Shown: in pieces, positions 1 through 9,440 of the stretch
Position numbering within the stretch: the first letter of the stretch is position 1
Layout of the letters: each line of letters opens with the position of its first letter
Source: Novilysobacter_A longmucuonensis
Lineage (GTDB): Bacteria; Pseudomonadota; Gammaproteobacteria; Xanthomonadales; Xanthomonadaceae
Direction of reading: 5' to 3'
Assembly: GCF_046600735.1 (NCBI RefSeq)
Contig: NZ_JBJMAW010000001.1
Span: forward strand, 398,899 to 462,898
Length of the DNA stretch: 64,000 bases
Made by a program: the position numbers and the translations under genes
The notes under the pieces: generated by a model
What the model was told of the DNA's origin: nothing
What the model saw: the letters and a program-made list of their open reading frames with translations, nothing else
Database searches by the model: none

Positions 1-565
1 GCACGCCGGCCTGGCCGGGCCGTGGTTGCACGCTGCGGTTGAGCATCGTGTAGGCCGCCGGTTCCTGCCACGGCGGCACCTGGCAGCGCAGCACCTCGCA
101 CAGGCCGGCGAGCCACGGCCGCCAGCGCGCGTCGGCGGCCAGTTCGACGCGTTGCGCGAGCAGCAGCTGCAGGGCCAGCACCACGACCAGCACCACCAGC
201 ACCGCCACTTCCGGCCAGCGCGGCATGTGCACGCCGCGGGTCACCGGCACCCGCGCGAAGCTCGGGCTGCCGCGCCTGCGGCCGGTGCGCGGCGGAGTGC
301 GCGCGGGTACCTGCCCGGCGACCGCCGCAGGCGGTGCCACCGGATCTTCCGGTGCAACGTCTGTCGCTGTCGCTAGGGTCGGATCTACCTCCGACTCCGC
401 GTCAGCGGCTGTCTCGATCGGCCCGGCGGGCTTGGCCCGGTCGGTGTCGGCGGGGTCCGCCGCGGCCTGCAGCGGCTGCGCGCAACGCGGGCAGCGCTGC
501 GGCATGCCGTCGCCGGATGCCGCCGATGCGACCAGGAATCCACAATGCGGGCAGGGCACGGACAT
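1..565 (-). CDS. Zinc-ribbon / DUF3426 membrane protein (C-terminus beyond window)
   Basis: The reading frame is open from an ATG at 565 to the window edge, giving 188 residues. The N-terminus has a CPHC...CPRC zinc ribbon (residues 4-7 and about 24-27) of the MJ0042 type. A long Pro/Ala-rich acidic linker follows, then one hydrophobic segment (AVLVVLVVVLALQLLLAQ) at about residues 123-140. The last visible part, with a WRPWLAGLCEVLRC pattern, resembles the start of the DUF3426 domain. In Xanthomonads such a gene commonly follows prmA in the same direction, as here, with a gap of about 120 bases. Its function is unknown; it is probably an inner-membrane protein with the DUF3426 domain in the periplasm. 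Family assignment rests on architecture and context. Confidence 0.75.
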   Translation of the reverse strand, partial: MSVPCPHCGFLVASAASGDGMPQRCPRCAQPLQAAADPADTDRAKPAGPIETAADAESEVDPTLATATDVAPEDPVAPPAAVAGQVPARTPPRTGRRRGSPSFARVPVTRGVHMPRWPEVAVLVVLVVVLALQLLLAQRVELAADARWRPWLAGLCEVLRCQVPPWQEPAAYTMLNRSVQPRPGQAGV

Positions 566-686
566 GCCCGAAGTGTACGGCGCCGGCGCGCCGCGACGGG
601 ATCCCGGCTCCGGTGCGGCGTGCACTATCGGACCGCGATCGCACTTTTTCGGCTTTTCCAGACGCACTTGCGAGCGCGTCGGAGGC

Positions 687-1607
687 TCAGCCGCGGCGGA
701 CCCCGGTGATGCGGATCCAGTCGTCGAGCCGCTCGGCATGCAACTGCTGGAAACCGGTGGCGAAGCACGCGAGCACCTCGTCCTCCTGCCCGGCCAGGAT
801 GCCCGACAGTGCGATCCGGCCATGTGGTGCGACGCGTGCCGTCAGGGTGTCGGCCAGCGCGATCAGCGCCGAGGCGAGAATGTTGGCGACCACCACCGGG
901 TAGCTCGCCGTCGGCTCGTCGCCGGGCAGGTACACCGACAGCCGCTCGGCGACTTCGTTGCGTGCCGCGTTGTCGTGGGTGGCGAGCAGCGCCTGCGGGT
1001 CGTTGTCGATGCCGACCGCACGTGCCGCACCGAGCTTGAGCGCGGCCAGCGCGAGAATGCCGGAGCCGCAACCGAAGTCGAGCACCGGCTGCTCGCGCAG
1101 CGCCCCTTCGCTGGCCAGTGTGTCCAGCCACTGCAGGCACAACGCGGTGGTCGGATGGGTGCCGGAGCCGAAGGCGAGGCCGGGATCCAGGCGTACCACC
1201 GCGGCGTCGGGCGCATCGGCGCCGTCGGGCAGCGCGTGATTCCACGGCACAATCCAGGTGCGCGCGCCGAACTGCAGCGGTTCGTACTGGTCCATCCAGG
1301 CGCGTTCCCAGTCCTGGTCGGCGACCTCACGGCACTGCGCGCGCGACCAGTCGAGATCGGCATCGGCCGCGGCCAGCGCATGCATCAGCAGTTCCGGCAA
1401 AGTGCCGCCGGCGAACAGCGCGGTCAGCGCCATCTCCCGCCAGACCGGCGTCTCGCCGACCCCGGGCTCGAAGATCGCCTGCTCGTCGGGCGCATCGGCG
1501 TGGGCGTCTGCCAGCGTGACCGCCAGCGCACCGACCTGCTCCAGCGCGTGTTCGTAGCGCGGTTGCTCGGCTTCGGTGCAGGGCAGGGTGAGTTCGAGAA
1601 AGGGCAT
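687..1607 (-). CDS. prmA: Ribosomal protein L11 methyltransferase
   Basis: 306 residues, the normal PrmA length. PrmA trimethylates ribosomal protein L11 using S-adenosylmethionine in the cytosol. The start at MPFLELTL matches the Xanthomonas family; the frame stays open further upstream only because the GC-rich repeat before it lacks stops. Diagnostic motifs are GSGTHPTT (147-154) and SAM motif I, VLDFGCGSGI (175-184). An acidic residue ends the next strand (GIDNDP), and a VVANILA motif lies near 240. It follows accC and precedes the DUF3426 gene in one minus-strand run. The 160-base gap to accC is filled by a 7-bp repeat hairpin. Confidence 0.95.
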   Translation of the reverse strand: MPFLELTLPCTEAEQPRYEHALEQVGALAVTLADAHADAPDEQAIFEPGVGETPVWREMALTALFAGGTLPELLMHALAAADADLDWSRAQCREVADQDWERAWMDQYEPLQFGARTWIVPWNHALPDGADAPDAAVVRLDPGLAFGSGTHPTTALCLQWLDTLASEGALREQPVLDFGCGSGILALAALKLGAARAVGIDNDPQALLATHDNAARNEVAERLSVYLPGDEPTASYPVVVANILASALIALADTLTARVAPHGRIALSGILAGQEDEVLACFATGFQQLHAERLDDWIRITGVRRG

Positions 1608-1674
1608 GGGGGCGGCGGGCTGAGGGTTGCGACTCGAGCAGTGGGGTTCGTGGGGCGTGCCTGGATGCGTATTT

Positions 1675-1764
1675 CGGGACCGGGGACCGGGGACCCGGGA
1701 CCCGGAAAGGCAGAGACAAGAGCGGGAACTCGTTTTCTGCTCTTCCGGGTCCCCGGTCCCGGCT
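1675..1764. repeat. Facing 7-bp repeat arrays (accC-prmA gap)
   Basis: Four tandem heptads (GGGACCG, GGGACCG, GGGACCC, GGGACCC) occupy 1676-1703. Two inverted heptads lie at 1747-1760. The two arrays could pair as a long GC-rich hairpin in the transcript. The roughly 40-base core between them resembles the core of the element at 3171-3271. Confidence 0.85.
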
Positions 1765-1768
1765 CCAC

Positions 1769-3136
<1,368 letters not shown>

Positions 3137-3170
3137 TAGGGATTCCGGGAGTCGGGGTTGTTTCGCGTTG

Positions 3171-3271
3171 CGGGACCGGGGACCGGGGACCGGGGACCCG
3201 GGAAAAGCACAAGCCGAGCGCGACGCTTTGCTGTTGCTTTCCCCGGTCCCCGGTCCCGTGTCCCCGGTCCC
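3171..3271. repeat. Facing 7-bp repeat arrays (accB-accC gap)
   Basis: Three copies of GGGACCG and one GGGACCC run at 3172-3199. Four inverted heptads (CGGTCCC or a close variant) run at 3244-3271, around a core of about 40 bases. It has the same layout as 1675-1764, so two copies of the composite element flank accC. Confidence 0.85.
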
Positions 3272-3276
3272 GACCA

Positions 3277-3750
3277 TCAACCAATCACGAACAGCGGCTG
3301 ATCGAACTCGATCGGCTGGCCGCTCTCGGCCATCACCTTGAGCACGGTGCCGGAGACGTCGGCCTCGATCGGGTTGAACATCTTCATCGCCTCGATGATC
3401 GCCAGCGTCTCGCCGGCCCGGATCGACTGGCCGACGGTGACGAACGGCGGCTTGTCCGGCGCCGGCGAGGCGTAGAACGTGCCGACCATCGGTGCGCGCA
3501 CGACATGGCCGTCGGGCAGGTCCGGGCCGGACGCGCCGGCGTGGCCGCTGCCGCTGGCGGCATCGGTCGATGACGGCGTCGGCGCGGCATGCATCGGCGC
3601 GGCGGCGTGCGCGAGCGGTGCGGCGACGGCGATGCCGCCGCGCGGCGTGCGGGCCAGGCGGACCGACTCTTCGCCTTCCTTGATCTCGATCTCGGCCAGG
3701 TTCGACTCTTCGAGCAGGTCGATCAGTTTCTTGATTTTGCGCAGGTCCAT
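3277..3750 (-). CDS. accB: Acetyl-CoA carboxylase biotin carboxyl carrier protein
   Basis: 157 residues. The N-terminal part (MDLRKIKKLIDLLEES) is typical of BCCP. A flexible Ala/Pro-rich linker follows (about 45-80), then the biotinyl domain with the biotin attachment motif EAMKMFN, biotinyl lysine K123. AccB carries the carboxyl group between AccC and the carboxyltransferase AccAD, which is not in this window. The gene lies 67 bases downstream of aroQ and upstream of accC, the usual aroQ-accB-accC order. Confidence 0.97.
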   Translation of the reverse strand: MDLRKIKKLIDLLEESNLAEIEIKEGEESVRLARTPRGGIAVAAPLAHAAAPMHAAPTPSSTDAASGSGHAGASGPDLPDGHVVRAPMVGTFYASPAPDKPPFVTVGQSIRAGETLAIIEAMKMFNPIEADVSGTVLKVMAESGQPIEFDQPLFVIG

Positions 3751-3817
3751 GGGTCGGGCCTCTGGTGGGTGGGCTCCGCTCGGGGCGGGGCGTGGATTCG
3801 TGGAAGTCGGAGTGCCG

Positions 3818-4285
3818 TCAGGACGGCCGGGACTTGGACACGGCGTGGCGGTCCAGCCACGCCAGCGCCGCGTCGAGCGCGTAGCGGTAGCTGTCCTCGC
3901 CGAAACCGGCGATCACGCCCAGCGCGAGATCGCTGAAATAGCTGTGGCGGCGGAACGGCTCGCGGGTGTGCGGGTTGGACAGGTGGATCTCGATGAACGG
4001 CAGGTCCACCGCGGCCAATGCATCGCGCAGCGCCACGCTGGTGTGGGTGAAGGCGGCCGGGTTGATCAGGATCAGCGCGGTGCCATCAACGCGGGTCGCC
4101 TGGATGCGCTCGACCAGCACGTGCTCGGCGTTGGACTGCAGCGTGGCGAACTGGTGCCCGGCGCGCTCGGCTCCGGCCTGCATCGCAGCGTCGATCTCGG
4201 CCAGAGTGGTCCGACCGTAGACCCGCGGCTCGCGATCGCCGAGCAGGTTGAGGTTGGGGCCGTGCAGGGCCAGCAGCTTCGCCAT
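3818..4285 (-). CDS. aroQ: Type II 3-dehydroquinate dehydratase
   Basis: 155 residues, full length for the type II enzyme of the shikimate pathway, which converts 3-dehydroquinate to 3-dehydroshikimate. The sequence begins with the family signature HGPNLNLLGDREPRVYG, containing the active-site tyrosine (Y23). It also has the catalytic histidine in IEIHLSN (H101) and the arginine of HTREPFR (R108). It is the first gene of the aroQ-accB-accC-prmA run. Confidence 0.96.
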   Translation of the reverse strand: MAKLLALHGPNLNLLGDREPRVYGRTTLAEIDAAMQAGAERAGHQFATLQSNAEHVLVERIQATRVDGTALILINPAAFTHTSVALRDALAAVDLPFIEIHLSNPHTREPFRRHSYFSDLALGVIAGFGEDSYRYALDAALAWLDRHAVSKSRPS

Positions 4286-4406
4286 CAGGGGCCGGTGTTC
4301 AGGCGGAAAGGCCGGCAGTGTGCGTCAGGACGCGGGAGCTGTCCAGAAGTTGGCCCCCATATCGGCGAAGTTGTCGCGATTTAAGCGGCCGTTTGGATGA
4401 TGTTTT

Positions 4407-4480
4407 GTAGGAGCGGCTTCAGCCGCGAACGGATGATGGTCGTTCGTCCGATTCGGGATCGCGGCTAAAGCCGCTCCTAC
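4407..4480. repeat. GTAG-headed REP pair, family A
   Basis: A GTAGGAGCGGCTTCAGCCGC unit is followed about 30 bases later by its inverted copy ending CTAC. This is the bipartite inverted form of the commonest palindrome in this window. It lies between the aroQ start and the tlpA end, with no gene in 4286-4498. Confidence 0.9.
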
Positions 4481-4498
4481 AAGGGCTTAGCCGAGGGC

Positions 4499-5104
4499 TT
4501 AGCGGGCGTCGGCCCATTGGTCGATCTCGCCGTGCTCGAATGGGCCGATCTTCTGCTTGAGCAGCCGCCCATCGGTACCGACCAGCACGGTATACGGCAG
4601 CACGCCACGCGGGTTGCCGAGCCGGACCCCGGCGTCCGCCGGGCCGGCCTGGTCCAGCACGATCGGGTAGCTGACCGGGACGCGGCCGAGGAACTCGCGC
4701 ACCGCGGCCTCCTCGTCCAGCGCGATTCCGACCACCTGGGTACCGGCTTCGCCCTGGCTGGCGGCGAAACGCTCCAGCTCGGGCATTTCCTGGATGCACG
4801 GTCCGCACCAGCTCGCCCACAGGTTGACCAGGATCGGGCGGCCGGCATAGTCGTCCGGCAGGGTCAGATCGCCGCCGCCGAGCCTGGGCAGGCTCAGCGC
4901 CGGCAGCGCCTGGCCGCGTCGGGCGACGGCCAGATCCGCCGGCGGTTCGGGCGCGCCGGCGGCGAGCACGCCCTGCAGCACCCGCTGGCCGATCTCGGTG
5001 CGCAGCAGCGGCGCGGGGCTGTTGAGCGCGATGCCGATGACCGCGCCGAACACGCCGGCGACCGCGGCCACCAGCAGCACCTTGGCGGTCGAGCTCATCG
5101 CCAT
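4499..5104 (-). CDS. TlpA/ResA-like membrane-anchored thioredoxin
   Basis: 201 residues. An N-terminal hydrophobic anchor (about 8-28) is followed by a thioredoxin-fold domain with a LWASWCGPC active site (C100/C103) and the cis-proline region RGVLPYTVL. The protein should sit on the periplasmic face and reduce disulfides, probably receiving electrons from the neighbouring DsbD. The ATG at 5104 overlaps the dsbD TGA by one base (TGATG), which suggests translational coupling; a second ATG is two codons inside. The specific target (cytochrome c maturation or general periplasmic thiols) cannot be told from the sequence. Confidence 0.88.
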   Translation of the reverse strand: MAMSSTAKVLLVAAVAGVFGAVIGIALNSPAPLLRTEIGQRVLQGVLAAGAPEPPADLAVARRGQALPALSLPRLGGGDLTLPDDYAGRPILVNLWASWCGPCIQEMPELERFAASQGEAGTQVVGIALDEEAAVREFLGRVPVSYPIVLDQAGPADAGVRLGNPRGVLPYTVLVGTDGRLLKQKIGPFEHGEIDQWADAR

Positions 5105-7635
5105 CAGGGTGCACCTGCCGCGGCGGCGGCCGGCGCCTGCACCCGCGCGGCACGCTCGGCGAACGGGGCGGCCTGCTCGAAGCCGAACAGCCGCAGCTCG
5201 CGGCGTTCGCGGCCGTCGACGTAATACAGCGTGGCCGGCGGGCCGATGATGCCCAGGCGCTTCATCAGCGCCTGGTCGGCGTCGTCGTTGGCGGTCACGT
5301 CGGCCTTGAGCAGCACGAAGCCGTCCAGCGCCGCATGCACCACCGGCTCGGGGAAGGTGTACTTCTCCATCTCCTTGCACGACACGCACCAGTCGGCATA
5401 GAAGTCGAGCATCAGCGGCTGACCGGCAGCCTGCGCGGCGGCGAGTTCGCGGTCGAGGTCGGCCAGCGATTTGATCTTGCGGAACGGCAGCTCGCGCGAT
5501 TCGATCCCGCCGGCGCTCAGCCCGGCCAGCGGCTGCAGCGGATCGCGGCTGCCGGCCATCGCGCCGACCACCTGCGCCACCCCGCCCACGCCCAGCAGCA
5601 GCGCCAGGGCCCAGGCGCCTGCACGCAGGCCCTCGCGCGGCATCGGTCGGCTCGCCGCCAGCCCCGCCATGGCCGCCGCGCCCAGCAGCAGCACGCCCCA
5701 CAATGCCAGCACCAGCGGCGCCGGCAGGATCCGCGACAGCATCCACACCGCCAGGCCCAGGAACACGAAGCCGAACACGCGCTGCACGCCGGTCATCCAC
5801 GGGCCGCTGGTCGGCAGACCCCTGCCGGCCGCGATGCCGAACGCGATCAGCGGCAGGCCCATGCCCATCGCCAGCAGGAACAGCGCTGCGCCGCCGAACA
5901 CCGGGTCCTGGGTCTGGCCGATGTACAGCACCGCCGCGGCCAGCGGCGGCGCCACGCACGGCCCGACGATCAGCGCCGACAGCGCGCCCATCGCAGCCAC
6001 TCCGGCCCACGAGCCGCCGCGTTGCCGATCGCTCAGTGCGCCGAGCCGGCTGCGCAGCGATGCCGGCAGTTGCAGCTCGTAGGCACCGAAGCTCGACAGC
6101 GCCAGCGCGACGAACAGCAGCGCGAAGGCGACGATCACCCACGGGGTCTGGAACGCGATCTGCACGTTGGCGCCGACCAGCCCGGCGACCATGCCGGCGA
6201 TGGTGAACACCAGCGCGTTGGCCAATACGTACACCAGCGACAGCGTCGCGGCGCGGCCAGTGCCAAGCCCGCGGCCGGGGCCCTGGCTGGCCGAGGCGCC
6301 GGCGATCAGTCCCGACAGGATCGGGATCATCGGCAGCACGCACGGGGTGAAGGCGAGCAGCAGGCCGAAGCCGAAGAAGCTCAGCAGCGCCCAGCCGCGG
6401 TCGGGCCCCGACAATGCGGCGGCGATGCGGCTGTCTTCGGCCTGGGCGGCGGTGGCCGGCTCCAGGGCGGGCCTCTCGGGCTCCCGTGCTGTTGTAGGAG
6501 CGGCTTCAGCCGCGAAGATGTCGCCGGTTGCGTCACCGCTGCCCGCCGCTGACGACCGCCCGCCGACCGGGTCTGCATTCGCGACCACGGGCCCATTCCC
6601 GGTCGCGGCTGAAGCCGCTCCTACCGGTTCCTCTGCGGGCGTTGCCTCGCCGGCCGGCAGCGCCACCGTCACCGTCCGTGTCATCGGCGGGTAGCAGATG
6701 CCGTCTGTCTGGCAGCCCTGGAAGCCGGCGGTCAGGCGCACTTCACCGGCAGCGGCGCGTTCGCGCCGCAACGGCAGCGGCACGTCGATCTGCTCGAAGA
6801 ACACCGTGGTGGTGCCGAAGTATTCGTCGTGGTGCGTCTCCCCGCGCGGCCATTGCGGCTCACCGGCGCGCAGGCCTGCGGCGGCGACCAGCGGGCCATC
6901 CAGCTCCAGCGTGGTCTGGTCGCGGTACAGGTAATAGCCGCGCGCCGGGGTGAAGCGCAGCAGCAGGGTGTTGCCGTCGCCGGCAATCGCCTCGAAGCCG
7001 AACGCCTGCTCCGGCGGCAGCGGCGCGGAAGCCGCGCCACTGCCGAACAGGCCCGGCGCCGCGGTGCCGGCGGACGACGCGGCGCCACCGAACGCGCTCA
7101 GCGCGCTGCCGAGCACGCCGCCGGCGCCCGAATCCATGGCCGCCGGCATGTCCACCACCAGCTCGCGGGTCTGCGGCGGATAGCACACCCCCAGGTCCGC
7201 ACAGCCCTGGTACTTCACTTCCAGCGTCACCCGGTCGGCACCGGCGGTGCCCGGCAGGGTCGCGGTCAGCGTGTCGCGATAGGTCTCGACCTCGCCGAAG
7301 AACTCGTCCTCATACGCCTTGCCACGCGGCAGCTGCAGTGGCCCCGCGGCGTAGTCCGGCGTGGCCTTGACCGCGGTGCGATGGCGGTACAGGTAGTAGC
7401 CGTCGGCGATCTCCCAGTGGATTGCGATGCGGTCGGCCGCGGTGGCCCGGGCGCTGAGCACGAATGCCTCATCGACCGGTAGCAGGTCGTCCTCGTCGAT
7501 CGCCGCTAGCGCCGGTGCCGCCGCCAGCAGCAGGCCGGCGAGCAGGGCGCACAATGCGGCGGCTCCGGGCACGCGGCGCTTGGCCCTGCCGGATCGGGCG
7601 CCGGGGCGGGCAGGGTCGCGCGGTGTCGCACTCAT
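5104..7635 (-). CDS. dsbD: Thiol:disulfide interchange protein DsbD with duplicated N-terminal domain
   Basis: 843 residues, against about 565 in E. coli. A signal sequence (about 22-45) is followed by two DsbD-alpha-like domains in tandem. Each has a GYYLYR motif and a Cys pair before YPP: C145/C151 and C308/C314. Then come about eight membrane segments with the electron-relay cysteines in FTPCVLP (C432) and VGPCVAPP (C560). A C-terminal thioredoxin domain has ADWCVSC (C750/C753). It moves electrons from cytosolic thioredoxin to periplasmic partners. Residues 338-381, between the second alpha domain and the membrane domain, are encoded by an inserted inverted REP pair. The gene overlaps the cutA stop and the tlpA start by one base each. 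Confidence 0.95.
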   Translation of the reverse strand: MSATPRDPARPGARSGRAKRRVPGAAALCALLAGLLLAAAPALAAIDEDDLLPVDEAFVLSARATAADRIAIHWEIADGYYLYRHRTAVKATPDYAAGPLQLPRGKAYEDEFFGEVETYRDTLTATLPGTAGADRVTLEVKYQGCADLGVCYPPQTRELVVDMPAAMDSGAGGVLGSALSAFGGAASSAGTAAPGLFGSGAASAPLPPEQAFGFEAIAGDGNTLLLRFTPARGYYLYRDQTTLELDGPLVAAAGLRAGEPQWPRGETHHDEYFGTTTVFFEQIDVPLPLRRERAAAGEVRLTAGFQGCQTDGICYPPMTRTVTVALPAGEATPAEEPVGAASAATGNGPVVANADPVGGRSSAAGSGDATGDIFAAEAAPTTAREPERPALEPATAAQAEDSRIAAALSGPDRGWALLSFFGFGLLLAFTPCVLPMIPILSGLIAGASASQGPGRGLGTGRAATLSLVYVLANALVFTIAGMVAGLVGANVQIAFQTPWVIVAFALLFVALALSSFGAYELQLPASLRSRLGALSDRQRGGSWAGVAAMGALSALIVGPCVAPPLAAAVLYIGQTQDPVFGGAALFLLAMGMGLPLIAFGIAAGRGLPTSGPWMTGVQRVFGFVFLGLAVWMLSRILPAPLVLALWGVLLLGAAAMAGLAASRPMPREGLRAGAWALALLLGVGGVAQVVGAMAGSRDPLQPLAGLSAGGIESRELPFRKIKSLADLDRELAAAQAAGQPLMLDFYADWCVSCKEMEKYTFPEPVVHAALDGFVLLKADVTANDDADQALMKRLGIIGPPATLYYVDGRERRELRLFGFEQAAPFAERAARVQAPAAAAAGAP
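6494..6624. repeat. Family A REP pair inside dsbD, read in frame
   Basis: The GTAGGAGCGGCTTCAGCCGC unit and its inverted copy bound 131 bases that remain open in the dsbD frame. On the coding strand the two ends encode VGAASAAT and FAAEAAPT. The element lies in the linker between periplasmic domain two and the first membrane helix. Confidence 0.92.
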
Positions 7636-8024
7636 CAGGTTGGGCTCATCGGGTCGGAGTCTTTAGTCTTCATGTCGGTGCGCGGCAGGTTGCACGCGGC
7701 GGGTCGCGCGGGGCCGGTCTCCCCGACCACCCAGTCCAGATACGGAGCAAGCCCGCCGACGGCTTCGACCGCGATGACCTCCGGCAGTTCAGCCGGATGC
7801 AGCGCGTGCACCCGGGCGGTGAGGGCATCGAGGTGTTCGCGCGTGGTTTTGATCAGCAGCAGGACCTCGTCGGCCTGTTCGATGCGCCCTTCCCAGCGAT
7901 AGGTGGAGGTCAGTCCCGGCAACTGGTTGACGCAGGCCGCCAGCCGCTCCTCGACCAGGGCGGTGGCGAGCGTACGCGCGCTGGCGGCGTCCGGGCAGGT
8001 GCACAGGCAGATCAGGACGGTCAT
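7635..8024 (-). CDS. cutA: Divalent-cation tolerance protein CutA
   Basis: 129 residues. The sequence has the CutA1 hallmarks: LICLCTCPDAASARTLATAL, EERLAACVN and the YRWEGRIEQADEVLLLIKT segment. CutA is a small trimeric cytosolic protein linked genetically to copper tolerance and, in enterobacteria, encoded beside dsbD. The start is the ATG at 8024. A C-terminal tail of about 20 residues beyond the family core ends at a TGA that overlaps the dsbD ATG by one base, so cutA, dsbD and tlpA form one coupled operon. Confidence 0.93.
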   Translation of the reverse strand: MTVLICLCTCPDAASARTLATALVEERLAACVNQLPGLTSTYRWEGRIEQADEVLLLIKTTREHLDALTARVHALHPAELPEVIAVEAVGGLAPYLDWVVGETGPARPAACNLPRTDMKTKDSDPMSPT

Positions 8025-8088
8025 GCGTGCCGATTCTACCGGCCGCGCGGCCGCCCCGGACCGGCGCGGCCAACCGGCCGGCGGCGGC

Positions 8089-8499
8089 TCAGCGCGTATT
8101 CCTGCCGCCATCCCCGCCGCTGCGGCGCCCGATGCGTTGCGAAGCCAACTGTTCGGCGATCTCGACCAGCGGCGCCCGCGCCAGCATCGGCGCCTCGCGG
8201 AACGCCACCAGCAGGCGCAACTCCAGTGGATCATCGATCAGCATCGCGTCGGCGGCAGCGACCGAGTCCATCGCGATGTCTTCGGTCAGGGTCATGCGCC
8301 CGCGCCCGGTGGCGAGCCACTCGAACTGCACGCCCGTGGCGAGCGCCGCCTCGCGCAGGTGGTTGGCGCTGGGCGACTTGCCCAGGCTGGCCTCCCAATG
8401 GCTCACCGCGCTGCGCTGCACGCCGACAGCCCGGCCCAGCGCGCTCTGCGACAGGCCCGCGTGCCGGCGCGCGAGGCGGATGCGTTGCTGGGGCGTCAT
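8089..8499 (-). CDS. XRE-family helix-turn-helix regulator
   Basis: 136 residues. An N-terminal HTH_3 domain covers about residues 4-65, with the pattern LARRHAGLSQSALGRAVGVQRSAVSHWE. The C-terminal part is a short helical region of unknown role; no peptidase or sensor motif is visible. It is encoded upstream of cutA in the same direction, about 65 bases away. The target is unknown. Confidence 0.85.
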   Translation of the reverse strand: MTPQQRIRLARRHAGLSQSALGRAVGVQRSAVSHWEASLGKSPSANHLREAALATGVQFEWLATGRGRMTLTEDIAMDSVAAADAMLIDDPLELRLLVAFREAPMLARAPLVEIAEQLASQRIGRRSGGDGGRNTR

Positions 8500-9009
8500 C
8501 GACCGGCTCCCGCGGGCGAGGGTGTGTGTCCGGCGCGGCGGGAGCGAAGCCGCAGCGGAGCGGCATCCGGGGTGTCCAGGGCTAGGGTGTCCAGTAGTGG
8601 CGGCGCTACCGATACTGTCCGCAACGTGTATACCGATGGTAGCGGCACGGCCCGTATATGCTGGTACAGTTCTGCTTTCATGCGGTTCAGCTCGTCAATA
8701 CGCTACTGGAAGCGCACGACACCATAAGCCGACTGCTCTGGTCAAGGCGAGTTCGTACGAACAGAATCGCCGCACGCCGACAGGACGTCAGCGCGGACAG
8801 GAGTCGCCAGGTCAGGGGAGGGGCCACGGACGCCGTGCTCGGATGCCATCTCCGTACCAGAAAGAGCGCGTGCCTTCGGGGACGCGCTCTTTCTTCATGG
8901 GCGCGTGGCTGCGCATCCGCCAGGCTGCCGCCGCCCAAGGTCGAGCGGTCCCGGCCGCACCGCGGCCCGATCCGCCTTTGACCAGCCGATGGCCGCCGTG
9001 AGGCGAACC
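8500..9009. other. Intergenic region between the XRE gene and groESL
   Basis: No convincing gene is present. It holds a perfect 12-bp palindrome GTTCGTACGAAC at 8751-8762 and a strong hairpin at 8861-8892. AT-richer stretches at 8629-8660 could carry the promoter of the XRE gene on the minus strand, but no convincing -35/-10 pair is clear. Confidence 0.5.
8861..8895 (+). terminator. Rho-independent terminator-like hairpin
   Basis: AAAGAGCGCGT at 8861-8871 pairs perfectly with ACGCGCTCTTT at 8882-8892 around a loop containing TTCG, followed by TCTT. No plus-strand gene is recognised upstream, so it may end a small RNA or stop readthrough into groESL. Confidence 0.55.
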
Positions 9010-9037
9010 CTTGAAAGCATCCTGATCCGCCCCATCT
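9010..9037 (+). promoter_or_regulatory. Sigma32-type heat-shock promoter of groESL
   Basis: CTTGAAA at 9010-9016 and CCCCATCT at 9030-9037 are separated by 13 bases, matching the sigma32 consensus (TTGAAA, then CCCCATnT). It lies about 115 bases before the groES start. Confidence 0.75.
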
Positions 9038-9077
9038 CCTCGCCACCCCGGTTCGCCGGGCGTTGTCGTCTCCGGCA

Positions 9078-9104
9078 TTGGCACTCACCGGGGGCGACTG
9101 CTAA
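9078..9104 (+). promoter_or_regulatory. CIRCE operator for HrcA
   Basis: TTGGCACTC, nine bases, then GACTGCTAA: the CIRCE inverted repeat (TTAGCACTC-N9-GAGTGCTAA) with one mismatch in each arm. It sits just downstream of the sigma32-like promoter, where bound HrcA would block transcription. Confidence 0.8.
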
Positions 9105-9149
9105 AATTCTGATCTTTTCCCCACCCCTTCAACCACTTAGAGGTTGTCC

Positions 9150-9437
9150 ATGAATATCAAGCCGCTCTACGATCGCGTGGTCATCAAGCGCATGGAAGAA
9201 GAAAAGATGTCCGCCGGCGGCATCGTGATTCCCGACTCGGCCACCGAAAAGCCGATCAAGGGCGAAGTCATCGCCGTCGGCGAAGGCAAGGTGCTCGACA
9301 ACGGCAGCGTGCGCGCGCCGAACGTCAAGGTCGGCGACAAGGTGCTGTTCGGCAAATACAGCGGCACTGAAGTGAAGCTCGACGGCACCGATCTGCTGGT
9401 GGTCAAGGAAGACGACATCTTCGCGATCCTCGGCTGA
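9150..9437 (+). CDS. groES: Co-chaperonin GroES
   Basis: 95 residues, full length. It starts MNIKPLYDRVVIKR and has the mobile-loop region around SAGGIVIPDSATEKP plus the conserved core KVGDKVLFGKYSGTEV. GroES caps the GroEL ring during ATP-driven protein folding. The ATG at 9150 is preferred over a TTG two codons upstream because AGAGG (9139-9143) is correctly spaced from it. It is controlled by the sigma32-like promoter and CIRCE element upstream. The gap to groEL is unusually long, about 120 bases, and holds a REP pair and 7-bp repeats. Confidence 0.97.
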   Translation: MNIKPLYDRVVIKRMEEEKMSAGGIVIPDSATEKPIKGEVIAVGEGKVLDNGSVRAPNVKVGDKVLFGKYSGTEVKLDGTDLLVVKEDDIFAILG

Positions 9438-9440
9438 TGC

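Noticed and set aside
3137..3280. N-terminal extension of accC through the heptad array
   Set aside because: AccC starts at MLDKVVIANRG in all relatives I know; the extension is repeat-encoded.
8658..8981. 107-residue frame upstream of groES
   Set aside because: No clear Shine-Dalgarno sequence, Arg-rich composition, and it runs through a terminator-like hairpin.
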